A stretch of DNA of 64,000 nucleotides from Streptomyces rubrogriseus. Lineage in GTDB: Bacteria; Actinomycetota; Actinomycetes; Streptomycetales; Streptomycetaceae. Positions 1-10,167 of this stretch are shown here, one piece after another. The stretch lies in assembly GCF_027947575.1 (NCBI RefSeq), contig NZ_CP116256.1, forward strand, positions 4,402,001 to 4,466,000. Direction: 5' to 3'. A model generated the notes under the pieces. It made no database searches, was not told where the DNA came from, and saw only the letters and a program-made list of their open reading frames with translations. A program made the position numbers and the translations under genes. Within the stretch, counting starts at the first letter, position 1; each line of letters begins with the position of its first letter.

Positions 1-700
1 GCAAGATCGTCGATTGGTATAGGCAGCTCGTGCAGTGCCAGCGGGTTGCCCCCACCTGCTTTCACCGCGCGGGTGATCTCGGGGCCGTCGAGGCCGGGGT
101 GAGCGGCGGCGACCAGTTGGGCGGCGTGGTCGTCAGCGAGAGGACTCACCGCGAGCGGATCGACCCCCTCCCACGATCCGTCGGCGGGCACGTCGTGGCC
201 GGCGACGAGGACCACCACCGGATCGGTCCCCACCCGCCGGGCGACGAATCCGAGCACGAACTCGGTCTCCGCGTCGAGCCGGTGTGCGTCGTCCACGACG
301 ATCAGGAGCGGGCGGTCGACTGCCAGCGTCGACAACAGGGACAGGACCGCCACGGCGGTGAGTGACCGGCCCGCTCCGGTGACCTCGCCCGCGAGCACGC
401 CTCGCAACGCTGCCGCCTGGGACACCGGAAGAGTCGCGATCAGGTGCTCGACCGGCCGGAGTAGCGTGTCCAGGCCGGCGAAGGGGGTCCCGGACTCGCA
501 CCGTGCGGGCTGTACCGCCAGCGGGGCGAAATCGGGAGACGCCGCGGTGACGTGGTCGAGAAGTGCGGTCTTGCCGATGCCCGGCTCACCCCAGAGCACC
601 AGGGCGCCACCGGAGCCACGGCGGGCTCGGTCGAGCACCTCGGTCACGGCAGCGATCTCTGCCTGTCGTCCGACGAGCGGAGCCGGAGCACCGGTTGCCC

Positions 701-704
<4 letters not shown>
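1..704 (-). CDS. LAL-family ATPase regulator, N-terminal part (runs off the window)
   Basis: This reading frame opens at an ATG (704-702) and stays open to the left edge, so only about 234 residues are visible. It begins with LVGRQAEIAAV, followed by a Walker A motif (GEPGIGKTALL) and a Walker B-like LLIVVDDAHRLD. This is the AAA/STAND ATPase layout of large LuxR-type (LAL) regulators, and it is clearly related to the complete regulator at 3115-5865. The DNA-binding C-terminus lies outside the window. Its start overlaps the stop of the preceding ORF by 4 bp (ATGA), so it is probably translationally coupled in the hydrolase operon. The LAL assignment rests on the N-terminal ATPase only. Confidence 0.8.
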
Positions 705-2088
<1,384 letters not shown>

Positions 2089-2585
2089 CTATTGACCGAC
2101 GAGCCGCCGTACCGCGATCGTTGTCGCCTCGCCGATGGTGGCGTTGCCGGCCGTAGACTCCGGGTCGGCCGGGTCGGCCGGGTCGGCGTAGACGGCGAGA
2201 CCAGCGGCGCGCGGTCCGGGGGCAGCACGATCCCGACGTCGTTGCGCTCGCCCTGTGCTTCGGTCCCGGTCCTGTCCCCGATCAGCCACCCGGCTGGCAT
2301 GCCGGCCCGGATGGTGGCGTCGCCGGTGGTGTTCGCGACGAGCGAGGTGGTGCGCCGCTCGCGGCCGGCCGGCTGCAGGCCGCCAGCGAGGGGCACCGCC
2401 CGCATGCTCTCGACGATGGCGGCCGGTGTGGTGGTGTCGCGCTCGTCGTCCGGGCCGGTGGAGACGTTGAGCTGTGGCTCGTTGCGGTCGAAACGGGTAG
2501 TCGCGTCATCCAGGCCGGAGGCGAACGCGGTCACGGCGGTAGGTCCGCCGAGGAGGTCGAGGGGCAGGTTCGTCGCCGTGTTGTG
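2089..2585 (-). pseudogene. Class A beta-lactamase, truncated and frameshifted
   Basis: Only the C-terminal half of a serine beta-lactamase remains. Recognisable blocks are LDLLGGPTAVTAFA, the omega-loop RFDRNEPQLN (Glu166 region), DTTTPAAIVESM, LVANTTGDATIRAGMPAGW and a KTG position changed to RTG in IGDRTGTE. The SDN motif is lost (HNTA remains) and the active-site serine half is absent. Near 2200 the frame shifts: the end of the family (LAVYADPADP to AVRRL) continues in another frame to a stop at 2089. The 5' end is joined directly to a MerR-like start at about 2585. It cannot make a working enzyme. Family assignment is secure from the order of motifs. Confidence 0.8.
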
Positions 2586-2713
2586 GCGTTGGCGCGCCGC
2601 GGCGGCTCCTCCAGCAGGCCGACGTCGGGGTAGTGCCGCACCGCACCCACATTGGTGCCGGCGAGATCGGCGAGATCGGCGAGATCGGCAAGTTGGCGGG
2701 GTCTCCAGGCCAC
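2586..2713 (-). pseudogene. MerR-family regulator, N-terminal fragment fused to the beta-lactamase relic
   Basis: A GTG start at 2713, with a GAAGGGAAC ribosome-binding site upstream, opens a frame reading LADLADLADLAGTNVGAVRHYPDVGLLEEPPRRAN. This is the helix-turn-helix start of a MerR-type activator, whose usual form is ELAxLAGTxVRAVRHYHRLGLLPEPPR. Similarity ends at about residue 42, where the beta-lactamase remnant begins in a different frame. A 9-bp unit (GATCTCGCC) is repeated in tandem, giving the repeated ADL. A short open segment upstream (about 2725-2890, with RVAVHALAYREL, ending in a TGA) looks like the 3' end of another lost gene. Confidence 0.65.
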
Positions 2714-3114
2714 GGCTGTTCCCTTCAGGTGTCGTCGACCGACGTGTCGTCGGCCCCAATGTTTTCGGCGTGGTCAGGGGCGCGTGAGCCGGCGTCGGCG
2801 ATTGGCCTCCGCCAGCCCGCCCCACCGCCGTGCAGCTCCCGGTAGGCCAGGGCGTGGACGGCGACCCGCTCGCGCTGCTGCCGTAACGGGAGGACTCCTC
2901 GTCGGCGGGGAAGAACACCTCGGTGCTGATCACGGTGGCCGCTCCCTTCCCGGTCGCTCTGCTGTCGGCTCTCAGAGTCGCGGGGAAGGCGCCTGGTCCG
3001 CGTCGGTGGAAATCCCTTATCCCGTCACCGACCCTGGCGCGGGGGAGGCCGGCATCTTGACGACCCGATGCTGCCCGCGCGCTTCGCGTCGGTGAGAATT
3101 ACCGGATAGACACC

Positions 3115-5865
3115 GTGTCGGCGCCAGGGGAGGACCAGGCGATGCTCGTGGGACGGCGCGCCGAGCAGGCGGCGCTTGAGCAGCTGCTGGCTCGGGCGCA
3201 GGGCGGCGACAGCGGGGTGTTGGTGGTGCGCGGGGAGGCCGGCATCGGCAAGTCCGCCCTCTTGCAGCACATGCGGGAGACCGCCGTGGCGGTGGGATTC
3301 GGGGTTCAGGACGCGGCGGGGGTGGAGGCCGAGGCAGAGTTCGCGTTCGCGGGCCTGCACCAGTTGTGCGCTCCGTTCCTGGCGCGGGCGGTCGAGCTGC
3401 CCGAGCCGCAGCAGGCTGCGCTCGGGGTGGCGTTCGGGCTGCACGAGGGTGCTGCGCCGGACCGGTTCCTGGTGGGGTTGGCAGTGTTGAGCCTGTTGGC
3501 CGAGGCCGGGCCGTTGCTGTGTGTGGTCGATGATGCGCAGTGGCTCGATCAGGCGTCTGCGCAGGTTCTGGCTTTCGTGGCCCGGCGGGTGGGGGCCGAG
3601 CGGGTGGTGATGGTGTTTGCGCTGCGCGATCCCGGTGTGACCGACGGCGAGGCGTTCAGCGGGTTGCCGGAGCTGCGCCTGGCGGGGCTGGGGGCCTCCG
3701 ATGCCCAGACGCTGCTGGCCACCGCGGTCCGCGCACCGCTGGACGATGTGGTGCGCGACCGGATCGTAGCCGAGGCGCGCGGCAATCCGCTGGCGTTGTT
3801 GGAGCTACCCCGGGGTGCTCCGGCGGTGCAGTTCGCGGGCGGGTTCGAGCTGCCGGACGTAGTGAGCGTTCCGCGCCGGATCGAGAACGGCTTTCAGCGC
3901 CGCGCGAACAGCCTGCCTGCCGACGCGCGGATGCTGCTGGTGGTTGCCGCGGCCGAGCCGACCGGGGATGCGGCGTTGCTGTGGCGCGCGGCCGCGGAGC
4001 TGGGGATCGCCCGCGAGGCGGCTGCGCCCGCGGAGGCCGCCGGGCTGCTGGAGTTCGACTTCCGTGTGCGGTTCCGGCACCCGCTGGTGCGCTCGGCGGT
4101 ATACCGGGCGGCCACACCGACCGACCGGCGCCGGGCGCACGGCGCGCTGGCCGCCGTCACCGACCAGCAGGTCGATCCGGACCGGCGTGCCTGGCACCGC
4201 GCGCAGGCGGTGGTGGGCACTGATGAGGACGCCGCCGCGGAGCTGGAGCGTTCGGCCGGACGGGCCCGCGCCCGCGGCGGGTTGGCCGCCGCGGCGGCGT
4301 TCCTGAAGCGTGCGGCCGAGCTGACCCCTAGGCCGGCCGTCCGGGCGGAACGAGCCCTGGAAGCTGCGCACGCCAAGCACGAGGCCGGTGCGCCCGAGGC
4401 CCTGGAGCTGCTGACAGTCGCCGCGGCCGGGCCGTTGGACGCCGTGGCGCAGGCCCGCATACAGCTGCTGCATGCTCGGATCGCGTTCCACGGGGCAAGG
4501 GGCGGCGAGGGGCCACGGATGCTGCTGGACGCCGCCAAGGCCCTCGCCCCGCTGGACCCGGCGCTGTCCCGGGAGACCTACCTGGACGCGCTCGATGCGG
4601 CGATCGTTACCGGCGACCGCGGACCCGGCGGCGTGCGTGCGGTGGCCGACGCAGCCCGGGCCGCGCCCGCACCACCGGAGTCGCCGAGGCCGGTGGATCT
4701 GTTGCTCGACGGGCTGGTGACGACGTTCACGCAGGGCTACGCGGCAGGAGTGCCCGGGCTGCGGCGGGCGTTGGACGCCTTCAATCGTCACGAGCGGGAC
4801 GATCATGCCGTGAACGACGGCGACGACCGCCGCTGGCTGTGGCTGGCCGGCCGGACCGCGATGTCGGTCTTCGACGACCAGATGGTGCACGCGCTGGCCG
4901 CTCGTCATGTCCGGCTGGCCAGGGAAGCCGGCGCGCTGGCCACGCTCCCGGCAGCACTGCTCGTCCAGTCCGTCATGCTGGTGCTCTCTGGTGACTTCTC
5001 CCGGGCCGCCGAGCAGACCGCGATCGCGGCCGCGACCAGAACTGTGCCCGTGCTCCACGGCCAGCTCATCCTGGCTGCCTGGCGCGGCCGCTCGGACGAG
5101 ACCACCGAGGTCCACGCGACCATGGTCCGGGAAGCGGTTGGGCGTGGGGGCCGAACCGAGGACTTCCTGGCGCAGTACGCCATGGCGGTGCTGCACAACG
5201 GTCTGGGCGACTACCCGGCGGCTCTGGTCGCTGCGACGCGGGCTTTCGAGTCCGACGAGCTGACCCACAGCAACCTGGCCCACTCCGAGCTCATTGAAGC
5301 GGCATGTCGTAGCGGCCGGCCGGAGCATGCGACCGCTGCGCTGGACCAGCTCAGCTCACGGGCGCTGGCCAGCGGCACCCCGTGGGGGCTCGGGCTGGCA
5401 GCGCGCTCACGGGCATTGGTCAGCACCGGCCCGGCCGCCGAGGAGTACTACCGCGAGGCGATCGAGCAGCTACGAAACTGCCGAGTGGCCACCCAGCTGG
5501 CCCGGACTCATCTCGTCTATGGCGAGTGGCTACGCCGCGAGGGCCGCCGTCAAGGCGCCCGCCAGCAGCTCCGCACCGCCCACCAGATGCTGTCGGACAT
5601 GGGTGCGGAAGCGTTCGCAGCGCGCGCCGCCCGCGAGCTGCGCGCCACCGGCGAGCACCCACGCAGCCGGTCCGCCCAGCCTTCGGACGCGCTCACCGCA
5701 CAGGAGCTGACGATCGCCCGGCTGGTAGCTACCGGGGCGACCTCCCGGGAGGTCGGCGCACAGCTGTTCTTGAGCCCGCGCACCATTGAGGCCCACCTCC
5801 GCAGCATCTTCCGCAAGCTGAGCATCACCTCCCGGCGACAGCTGCGGGACCTGCGGCTTCCCTGA
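3115..5865 (+). CDS. LuxR-family transcriptional regulator, LAL type
   Basis: A 916-residue LAL regulator. The N-terminal STAND-type ATPase begins LVGRRAEQAALEQLL, with Walker A GEAGIGKSALL near residue 40 and Walker B LLCVVDDAQWLD near 135. A long helical TPR-like middle region follows. The C-terminus is a LuxR helix-turn-helix (LTAQELTIARLVATGATSREVGAQLFLSPRTIEAHL, given here as motif positions about 855-905). Length is normal for the family. Proteins of this kind bind ATP and an inducer and activate pathway genes; no target is obvious here. The GTG start at 3115 has no strong ribosome-binding site; the ATG at 3142, nine codons in, directly precedes the conserved LVGR and is an alternative. 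Confidence 0.9.
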   Translation: MSAPGEDQAMLVGRRAEQAALEQLLARAQGGDSGVLVVRGEAGIGKSALLQHMRETAVAVGFGVQDAAGVEAEAEFAFAGLHQLCAPFLARAVELPEPQQAALGVAFGLHEGAAPDRFLVGLAVLSLLAEAGPLLCVVDDAQWLDQASAQVLAFVARRVGAERVVMVFALRDPGVTDGEAFSGLPELRLAGLGASDAQTLLATAVRAPLDDVVRDRIVAEARGNPLALLELPRGAPAVQFAGGFELPDVVSVPRRIENGFQRRANSLPADARMLLVVAAAEPTGDAALLWRAAAELGIAREAAAPAEAAGLLEFDFRVRFRHPLVRSAVYRAATPTDRRRAHGALAAVTDQQVDPDRRAWHRAQAVVGTDEDAAAELERSAGRARARGGLAAAAAFLKRAAELTPRPAVRAERALEAAHAKHEAGAPEALELLTVAAAGPLDAVAQARIQLLHARIAFHGARGGEGPRMLLDAAKALAPLDPALSRETYLDALDAAIVTGDRGPGGVRAVADAARAAPAPPESPRPVDLLLDGLVTTFTQGYAAGVPGLRRALDAFNRHERDDHAVNDGDDRRWLWLAGRTAMSVFDDQMVHALAARHVRLAREAGALATLPAALLVQSVMLVLSGDFSRAAEQTAIAAATRTVPVLHGQLILAAWRGRSDETTEVHATMVREAVGRGGRTEDFLAQYAMAVLHNGLGDYPAALVAATRAFESDELTHSNLAHSELIEAACRSGRPEHATAALDQLSSRALASGTPWGLGLAARSRALVSTGPAAEEYYREAIEQLRNCRVATQLARTHLVYGEWLRREGRRQGARQQLRTAHQMLSDMGAEAFAARAARELRATGEHPRSRSAQPSDALTAQELTIARLVATGATSREVGAQLFLSPRTIEAHLRSIFRKLSITSRRQLRDLRLP

Positions 5866-6091
5866 CGGGCTGGCAGCGTGCGTGCTCTGTCGCGGTACAG
5901 CGAATGCCGCCCGGAAGGCCAGCGAGCTGCGCTCTTTGGAGCTCGTAAAAGGATCAAGAGCGCGCCGTCTTGAGGCGACGCCTGCGAATGAGCGTGCAGA
6001 CAAGGGAGACGACGGCGGGCGGATTAGGCACCTCAGGCAGGTAACTCGTCAAGCCCGGGTGGTCGTTGTTCCTGTGTGCGTCGGTAGTGTT

Positions 6092-6556
6092 ATGGACATG
6101 CCCGATGTGTGGATCGGCTTCAACTCTCGTGATCGGCAGAGGTACTGGTGGCGGACCGGCATCCTGATGCTGACGCTCGCTGGTGTGATGGTGGCGATGA
6201 GCTTGACCACGCATGAGCCGGGAAAATGGTGGTGGGTCGGTGGAGTAGGGGTCTTCTCCGCGGTTGTGGTCTTCAGCACGATCAACGCGATCTATGGCCG
6301 GGTCCTCCTGACCGCGAGGGGGTTGGAGTTCCGCACCTTCGTCAGCAGGCAAGTGGTTCCCTGGAGCGAGGTCGCCCGCATCGAGAAGCGGCAGAGGGTG
6401 TCACGGAGCGGAATCTGGTGGGACCTTCGGGTCGTCAGGGCCCACGGCCGCTCGCTCACGATTCCGGGGACCTTCACCAACCGGATGACGGATGCCGAGC
6501 TTGAACGGAAGCAGGCAGTCATCCAGAAGGGCTGGTCCCGCGCAGTCGGTGGCTGA
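6092..6556 (+). CDS. Small membrane protein with PH-like domain
   Basis: A 154-residue protein with two hydrophobic segments near the N-terminus (about 15-36 and 45-67), followed by a soluble beta-rich tail (GLEFRTFVSRQVVPWSEVARIEKRQ ... WWDLRVVRAHGRSLTIPGTF, about 80-130). This matches the layout of actinobacterial membrane proteins with a PH-like (bPH) domain, where a W-x-x-V/I motif starts the domain. Function is unknown. The frame is open further upstream, but the ATG at 6092 is preferred because the membrane segments begin shortly after it. No clear ribosome-binding site is visible, so it may be leaderless. Confidence 0.7.
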   Translation: MDMPDVWIGFNSRDRQRYWWRTGILMLTLAGVMVAMSLTTHEPGKWWWVGGVGVFSAVVVFSTINAIYGRVLLTARGLEFRTFVSRQVVPWSEVARIEKRQRVSRSGIWWDLRVVRAHGRSLTIPGTFTNRMTDAELERKQAVIQKGWSRAVGG

Positions 6557-6562
6557 TGGAAC

Positions 6563-6769
6563 TCATGCCGCGAGAGCCTTCGCCGCCGTGGGGAAGGCGA
6601 CGGCCTCGTCGAAGAGCTGTCCGTGCTGGACGCAGTGGTAGAGCTGTCCAAGCATGCGGTTGAAGAGGTTCCTCTGGGCTGCGGCATGCCAGTCTCCGTG
6701 TTCGTCGCGACGCCTTCGGTAGTGGGCTTTAGCGCCGGGTGAGGTGGTGATGGCGGAGAAGGCCCATAA
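6563..6769 (-). pseudogene. IS110-family transposase, C-terminal piece
   Basis: This frame encodes LWAFSAITTSPGAKAHYRRRR ... NRMLGQLYHCVQHGQLFDEAVAFPT, the C-terminal end typical of IS110/IS116/IS902 transposases. It stops abruptly at the left end of the IS5-family element. When that element and one copy of its 3-bp target duplication (TAA) are removed, the frame joins without a gap to the IS110 piece at 8277-8376, giving ...RLNHAGY-LWAFSAI.... This shows that the IS5-type element inserted into an older IS110 copy. Confidence 0.85.
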
Positions 6770-6848
6770 CAACGGCTAACACAATGAGGTGGATGAGTCC
6801 TGGTTGCCGTGTCCGGCACGGGAGTTGAGCGTTTGGTTCGGTGTGGGG

Positions 6849-7654
6849 ATGTCGCCGTGGATCGTGTCGGATGAACTGTGGGACCTTGTGGAGCCGCTGC
6901 TGCCGCAGCGTGAGCGCAGGTTCCGGCATCCAGGTCGCAAGCCGTTGCCGGACCGGGAGGTGCTGTGCGGGATCTTGTACGTGCTGCACACCGGGATCCA
7001 GTGGGAGTACCTGCCCAAGGACTTCGGCTTCGGGTCGGGCATGACGTGCTGGCGCCGGCTGCGGGACTGGAACGAGGCCGGCGTCTGGCAACGGCTGCAC
7101 GAGATCTTGCTGGCCGAACTGAACGCTGCCGCACGTCTGGACTGGTCCCGCTGGGTGGTCGACTCCTCGCACGTCAGGGCGCTAAAAGGGGGCAGCACAC
7201 GGGCCCATCGCCCGTTGACCGGGGACGAGCCGGCTCCAAGCATCACTTGATCACTGACGGACACGGCACTCCGCTCGCGGTGCTGCTGACCGGCGGCAAC
7301 CGCAACGACGTCACCCAGCTCCTGCCCCTGCTCGACGCGATCCCGCCGGTCCGCGGCCGGGTCGGTCATCCTCGCCGGAAGCCGGACTCCCTGTTCGCCG
7401 ACCGGGGCTACGACCATGACATCTACCGGGACCAGGTCCGCGCCCGCGGCGTCGTGCCCGCGATCGCCCGCCGCGGCACCCTGCACGGCACCGGACTGGG
7501 CACCTACCGCTGGGTTGTGGAGAGGAGCTTTGCCTGGTTGCACGGCTTCCGTCGCCTGCGAATCCGCTGGGAGCGGCGAGCCGACATTCACGAAGCATTC
7601 CTGAGACTCGCCTGCTGCCTCATCACCCATCGGCAGCTCAGGGCATTGCGCTGA
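6849..7654 (+). CDS. IS5/IS427-group transposase made from two overlapping frames
   Basis: The first frame (ATG 6849, stop 7250) encodes the N-terminal half: IVSDELWDLVEPLLP, LYVLHTGIQWEYLPKDFGFGSG and the first catalytic region WVVDSSHVRALKG. At 7182-7190 the sequence CTAAAAGGG allows a -1 slip. The protein then continues in the other frame (HTGPSPVDRGRAGSKHHLI ... LFADRGYDHD ... GTYRWVVERSFAWLHGFRRL) to 7654. The DDE residues are therefore split over both frames. Programmed -1 frameshifting is known for this IS group, and the same shift at AAAAGGGG occurs in two other IS5-type copies in this window, which supports it over decay. The frame is open from 6789, but 6849 fits the family start best. 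Confidence 0.82.
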
Positions 7655-7711
7655 CACTGGAACCGCTGGGCACTCCATGGATGTCCGTGGCTCATGCCAT
7701 GATCCGGCCTC

Positions 7712-8242
7712 ATGAGTGACCGATCGCTTTCGCCTGCCTGGCTGGCCTCGTGGACAGAGAGGGTCAGCGGGACTCTCACGACCATGACGGGCGAGTTCGA
7801 GCATCGGCACGGCTTTCCTCCTGGGATCAACCAGGTCCGGCCGGCCGACCACGATGATCAAGCCGCGGCTCGCACGCTCGCCCAAGTCACCCCTACACCG
7901 GCTGACCTGATCACCTTCTACGAAAGCATCGGTGATGTCACCTGGGAGGACGTCGGCAACGGCTACTTCCTCGATACGGCCGGTGACCTCCTGCTGCGGC
8001 TCCAGGAGTACGGCGTTGTCGACGTCGGCACGGACAAAAGGAGCCGTGGCCTGGTCATCGGCTCGAACGGCGGCGGCCTGATCTATGTCGCGGGGCCTGA
8101 TGGGGCCGTTTACCGGACGCGGACGGCTTCGCTGGACGAAGCGGAGCTCGACAAGGTAGCCGATGACCTACGACAGTTTCTGGAGCTGCTGGAGCGTTCC
8201 CTGACAAGGTTCAACGCCGACGGCGAGCCGGGATACCTGTAA
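7712..8242 (+). CDS. SMI1/KNR4 (SUKH) domain protein, IS passenger
   Basis: A 176-residue protein lying inside the IS5-type element, after the transposase and before the right inverted repeat. Features of the SUKH superfamily are visible: TPADLITFYESIGDVTWEDVGNGYFLDTAGDLL (about 68-100), a central GLVIGSNGGGLIYVAGPDGAVYR (about 112-134) and a C-terminal helix with LRQFLELLERS. SUKH proteins often serve as immunity proteins against polymorphic toxins. No partner toxin is visible nearby. Being carried by an IS suggests a selfish or protective cargo role, but that is inference. Confidence 0.72.
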   Translation: MSDRSLSPAWLASWTERVSGTLTTMTGEFEHRHGFPPGINQVRPADHDDQAAARTLAQVTPTPADLITFYESIGDVTWEDVGNGYFLDTAGDLLLRLQEYGVVDVGTDKRSRGLVIGSNGGGLIYVAGPDGAVYRTRTASLDEAELDKVADDLRQFLELLERSLTRFNADGEPGYL

Positions 8243-8276
8243 GCAGGCCCGACGACCATTTTGTTAGCCGTTGTAA

Positions 8277-8376
8277 GTAGCCGGCGTGGTTGAGGCGGTC
8301 GTTCTTGACCCACCGGCGGGTGATGCTCGACTTCTTGCCGGAGGCCCTGGTGATGGGTGAGGCGCCGGCGCACGCC
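8277..8376 (-). pseudogene. IS110-family transposase, internal piece
   Basis: Read leftward, this stretch encodes CAGASPITRASGKKSSITRRWVKNDRLNHAGY in short blocks. This is the conserved segment just before the C-terminal WAFS region of IS110 transposases. It is the upstream partner of the piece at 6563-6769. Similarity stops at about 8376, where sequence of a methyltransferase begins on the other strand, so the 5' part of the IS110 copy is already gone. Confidence 0.75.
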
Positions 8377-8383
8377 TTCCATC

Positions 8384-8742
8384 CGGCGCTGCTTTTCCAG
8401 GAGGCGCGGATGGAATCCCTGCCGATCGAGGATGGCGCGCTCGGCGGCGTACTGGCCCATTACTCGATGATCCACACCCCTCCGGGAGAACTGCCGGAGC
8501 TGCTTGCCGAGCAGGTACGCGTTCTCGCGCCAGGTGGTCTGCTCCTGGTCTCCTTCTTCGGGACCGACGGGCAGGAACCGGTCCGGTTCGACCACAAGGT
8601 GGCGCCTGCCTACAGTTGGCCGGCAGATCGCCTCGCTGGACTGCTGGCCGATGCCGGGCTCGTTCCCTTCGCCCGGTTGCTCCACGATCCGGCCTCCGAG
8701 CGGGGCTTCCTCGACGCTCATTTGTTGGCCCGCCGCTCGTAG
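8384..8742 (+). pseudogene. SAM-dependent methyltransferase, C-terminal fragment
   Basis: The segment reads QEARMESLPIEDGALGGVLAHYSMIHTPP, RVLAPGGLLLVSFF and ADRLAGLLADAGLVPFARL, then a C-terminal tail. These are motifs II to post-III of a class I (Methyltransf_11-like) enzyme; the SAM-binding motif I is missing. The frame is open further left, but that part is the antisense of the IS110 remnant, so the gene has been cut by an old IS110 event. No functional start is visible. The enzyme's original substrate cannot be inferred. Confidence 0.7.
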
Positions 8743-9067
8743 GTCCTGCCCGGAAATATCTGCCGGACTGCCGGCGCACCCCGGGCTGCCAGCTCGGCAG
8801 AGGTTCGCTGATCTAACGCGAATTGTCAGACAGGCTCTAGTGGTGCTACCCCCACCCCGAGGAACGGGGCCAACGAATCCAAGGTGCCGTTCGACTGACG
8901 CGGGACGAGCGCTTATCTGGTGCCGTCACTCGAATGGGCGTCGATATTGAACAGTGGGTCTCATGCTGACTGCACAAGTGCAGTCGCAGTGCAATTGGCC
9001 CTGAGACTATGCAGCGGAATTTGAGATCCCACACTGGCGTTGCTCGGGGCTGCCTTGGAGGTTCGTC
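8743..9067. other. Gap with no supported gene
   Basis: About 325 bp between the methyltransferase relic and the Ku fragment. I see no open frame with protein-like composition, no clear terminator and no IS end. It probably holds the broken promoter side of the Ku gene. Confidence 0.4.
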
Positions 9068-9286
9068 ATGCCCCGCACCATCTGGTCCGGCGCCATCAGC
9101 TTTGGCCTGGTCACCGTGCCGATCCACGTGGTCAGCGCCACCGAGGACCACAGCATCCACTTCCACCGGGTGCACCTGGAGGACTTGGCCCGGGTACGGA
9201 CCCGTAAAGTGTGTGAGCTGGAGGACCGTGAGGTCAGCTCGGACGAGATTCGGCGAGTCAACATCGGACGTACTGACTGGGGGTGA
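9068..9286 (+). pseudogene. Ku DNA end-binding protein, N-terminal fragment
   Basis: The start is a textbook bacterial Ku N-terminus: MPRTIWSGAISFGLVTVP, then VVSATEDHSIHFHRVH and RVRTRKVCELEDREVSSDEI. Bacterial Ku is normally 250-350 residues and works with LigD in end joining. Here similarity stops after about 63 residues, followed by an unrelated tail and a stop at 9286. A degraded IS5-type transposase lies immediately downstream and probably marks the truncating event. The upstream GGAGGTTCGTC is a good ribosome-binding site, so the fragment may still be translated. Confidence 0.85.
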
Positions 9287-9353
9287 CATGACCGCTGAAC
9301 TGCTGGAATGTTCCCTCGACTACCACGGTCGGCCCTAGGCCGTTTCCTTCGGA

Positions 9354-10040
9354 TCACCTTGCGGACCAGATGAAGATGGCGGCGAGGTGGAGTCCGGCAA
9401 GGTAGATGGTGGCGGTCTTGTCGTAGCGAGTGGCCAGGCCACGCCACTGCTTCAGCTTGTTGATGCACCGCTCGACGGTGTTTCGCTGCTTGTAGGCCTC
9501 GCGGTCGAAGGCTGGCGGACGGCCGCCGCGACTGCCGTGCCGCTTGCGGTTTGCGGCCTGGTCGGCGGGCTGCGGGATCACCGCCCGGATTCCGCGGCGC
9601 CGCAGATGACGACGGATCGCCCGTCAAGAGTAGGCCTTGTCGGCCAGGACCGCATCCGGCGTGACTCTCGGCCGGCCGGTCCGGCGGGGCACCCGTAATC
9701 GGGCCATGACCTGCTCGAATGCGGGTGCGTCTCCAGCCTGCCCGGGCGTGACGACGAATGCCAGCGGCCTGCAGCGGCCATCGGTGGCGAGGTGGATCTT
9801 CGTGGTCAGACCACCACGGGACCGTCCGAGGGCATGGTCGGACGGCTCGCCTGCCGGAACCCCTTTTGACGGGCCCCGGCCGCGTGCTGATGAGCCCGCA
9901 CGATCGTGGAGTCGACCGCGACGACCCAGTCCAAGTCGCCCTCGGCGTCGGCCTGGGCGAGCAGAGCCGTGAACATCTTCTCCCACGTCCCGTCCGCGGC
10001 CCACATCCGCAACCGGTTGTGGGCTGCGGCCTGCAGGGGA
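9354..10040 (-). pseudogene. IS5-family transposase, N-truncated with an internal stop
   Basis: Read leftward: NRLRMWAADGTWEKMFTALLAQADAEG, VVAVDSTIVRAHQHAAGA, then after a -1 shift at AAAAGGGG, LGRSRGGLTTKIHLA, RCRPLAFVVTPGQAGDAP, ADKAYS, an in-frame TGA, then IRRHLRRRGI and RNTVERCINKLKQWRGLATRYDK. The catalytic residues of an IS5-type DDE enzyme (VDST, ADKAY, NTVERC) are present. The first third is missing and the TGA after ADKAYS is a single-base nonsense change. The -1 shift may be the normal frameshift signal of the family. No terminal repeats could be paired. Confidence 0.8.
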
Positions 10041-10167
10041 CCAGACGGCCAGAGGCCGATATTGCGACAATCTACGCGGAAAAGATCGCGCGTGACTTCG
10101 CTGGTCAGATGGGAACGTTGCCTGACAACCGCGTCGAGTTCGGCCCGCAAGTCGGTTCTGATGGAGC

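Larger units (their letters stand above)
6770..8273 (+). mobile_element. IS5-family insertion sequence carrying a passenger gene (1504 bp)
   Basis: The element is bounded by inverted repeats starting CAACGGCTAACA, about 17 bp with one mismatch, at 6770-6786 and 8257-8273. It is flanked by the direct repeat TAA (6767-6769 and 8274-8276). Its ends are independently confirmed because it splits an IS110 transposase that is restored exactly when the element is excised. Inside are a two-frame IS5/IS427-type transposase and a second, complete gene of the SMI1/KNR4 (SUKH) type. A plain element of this group is usually about 0.8-0.9 kb, so the passenger accounts for the extra length. Confidence 0.9.
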
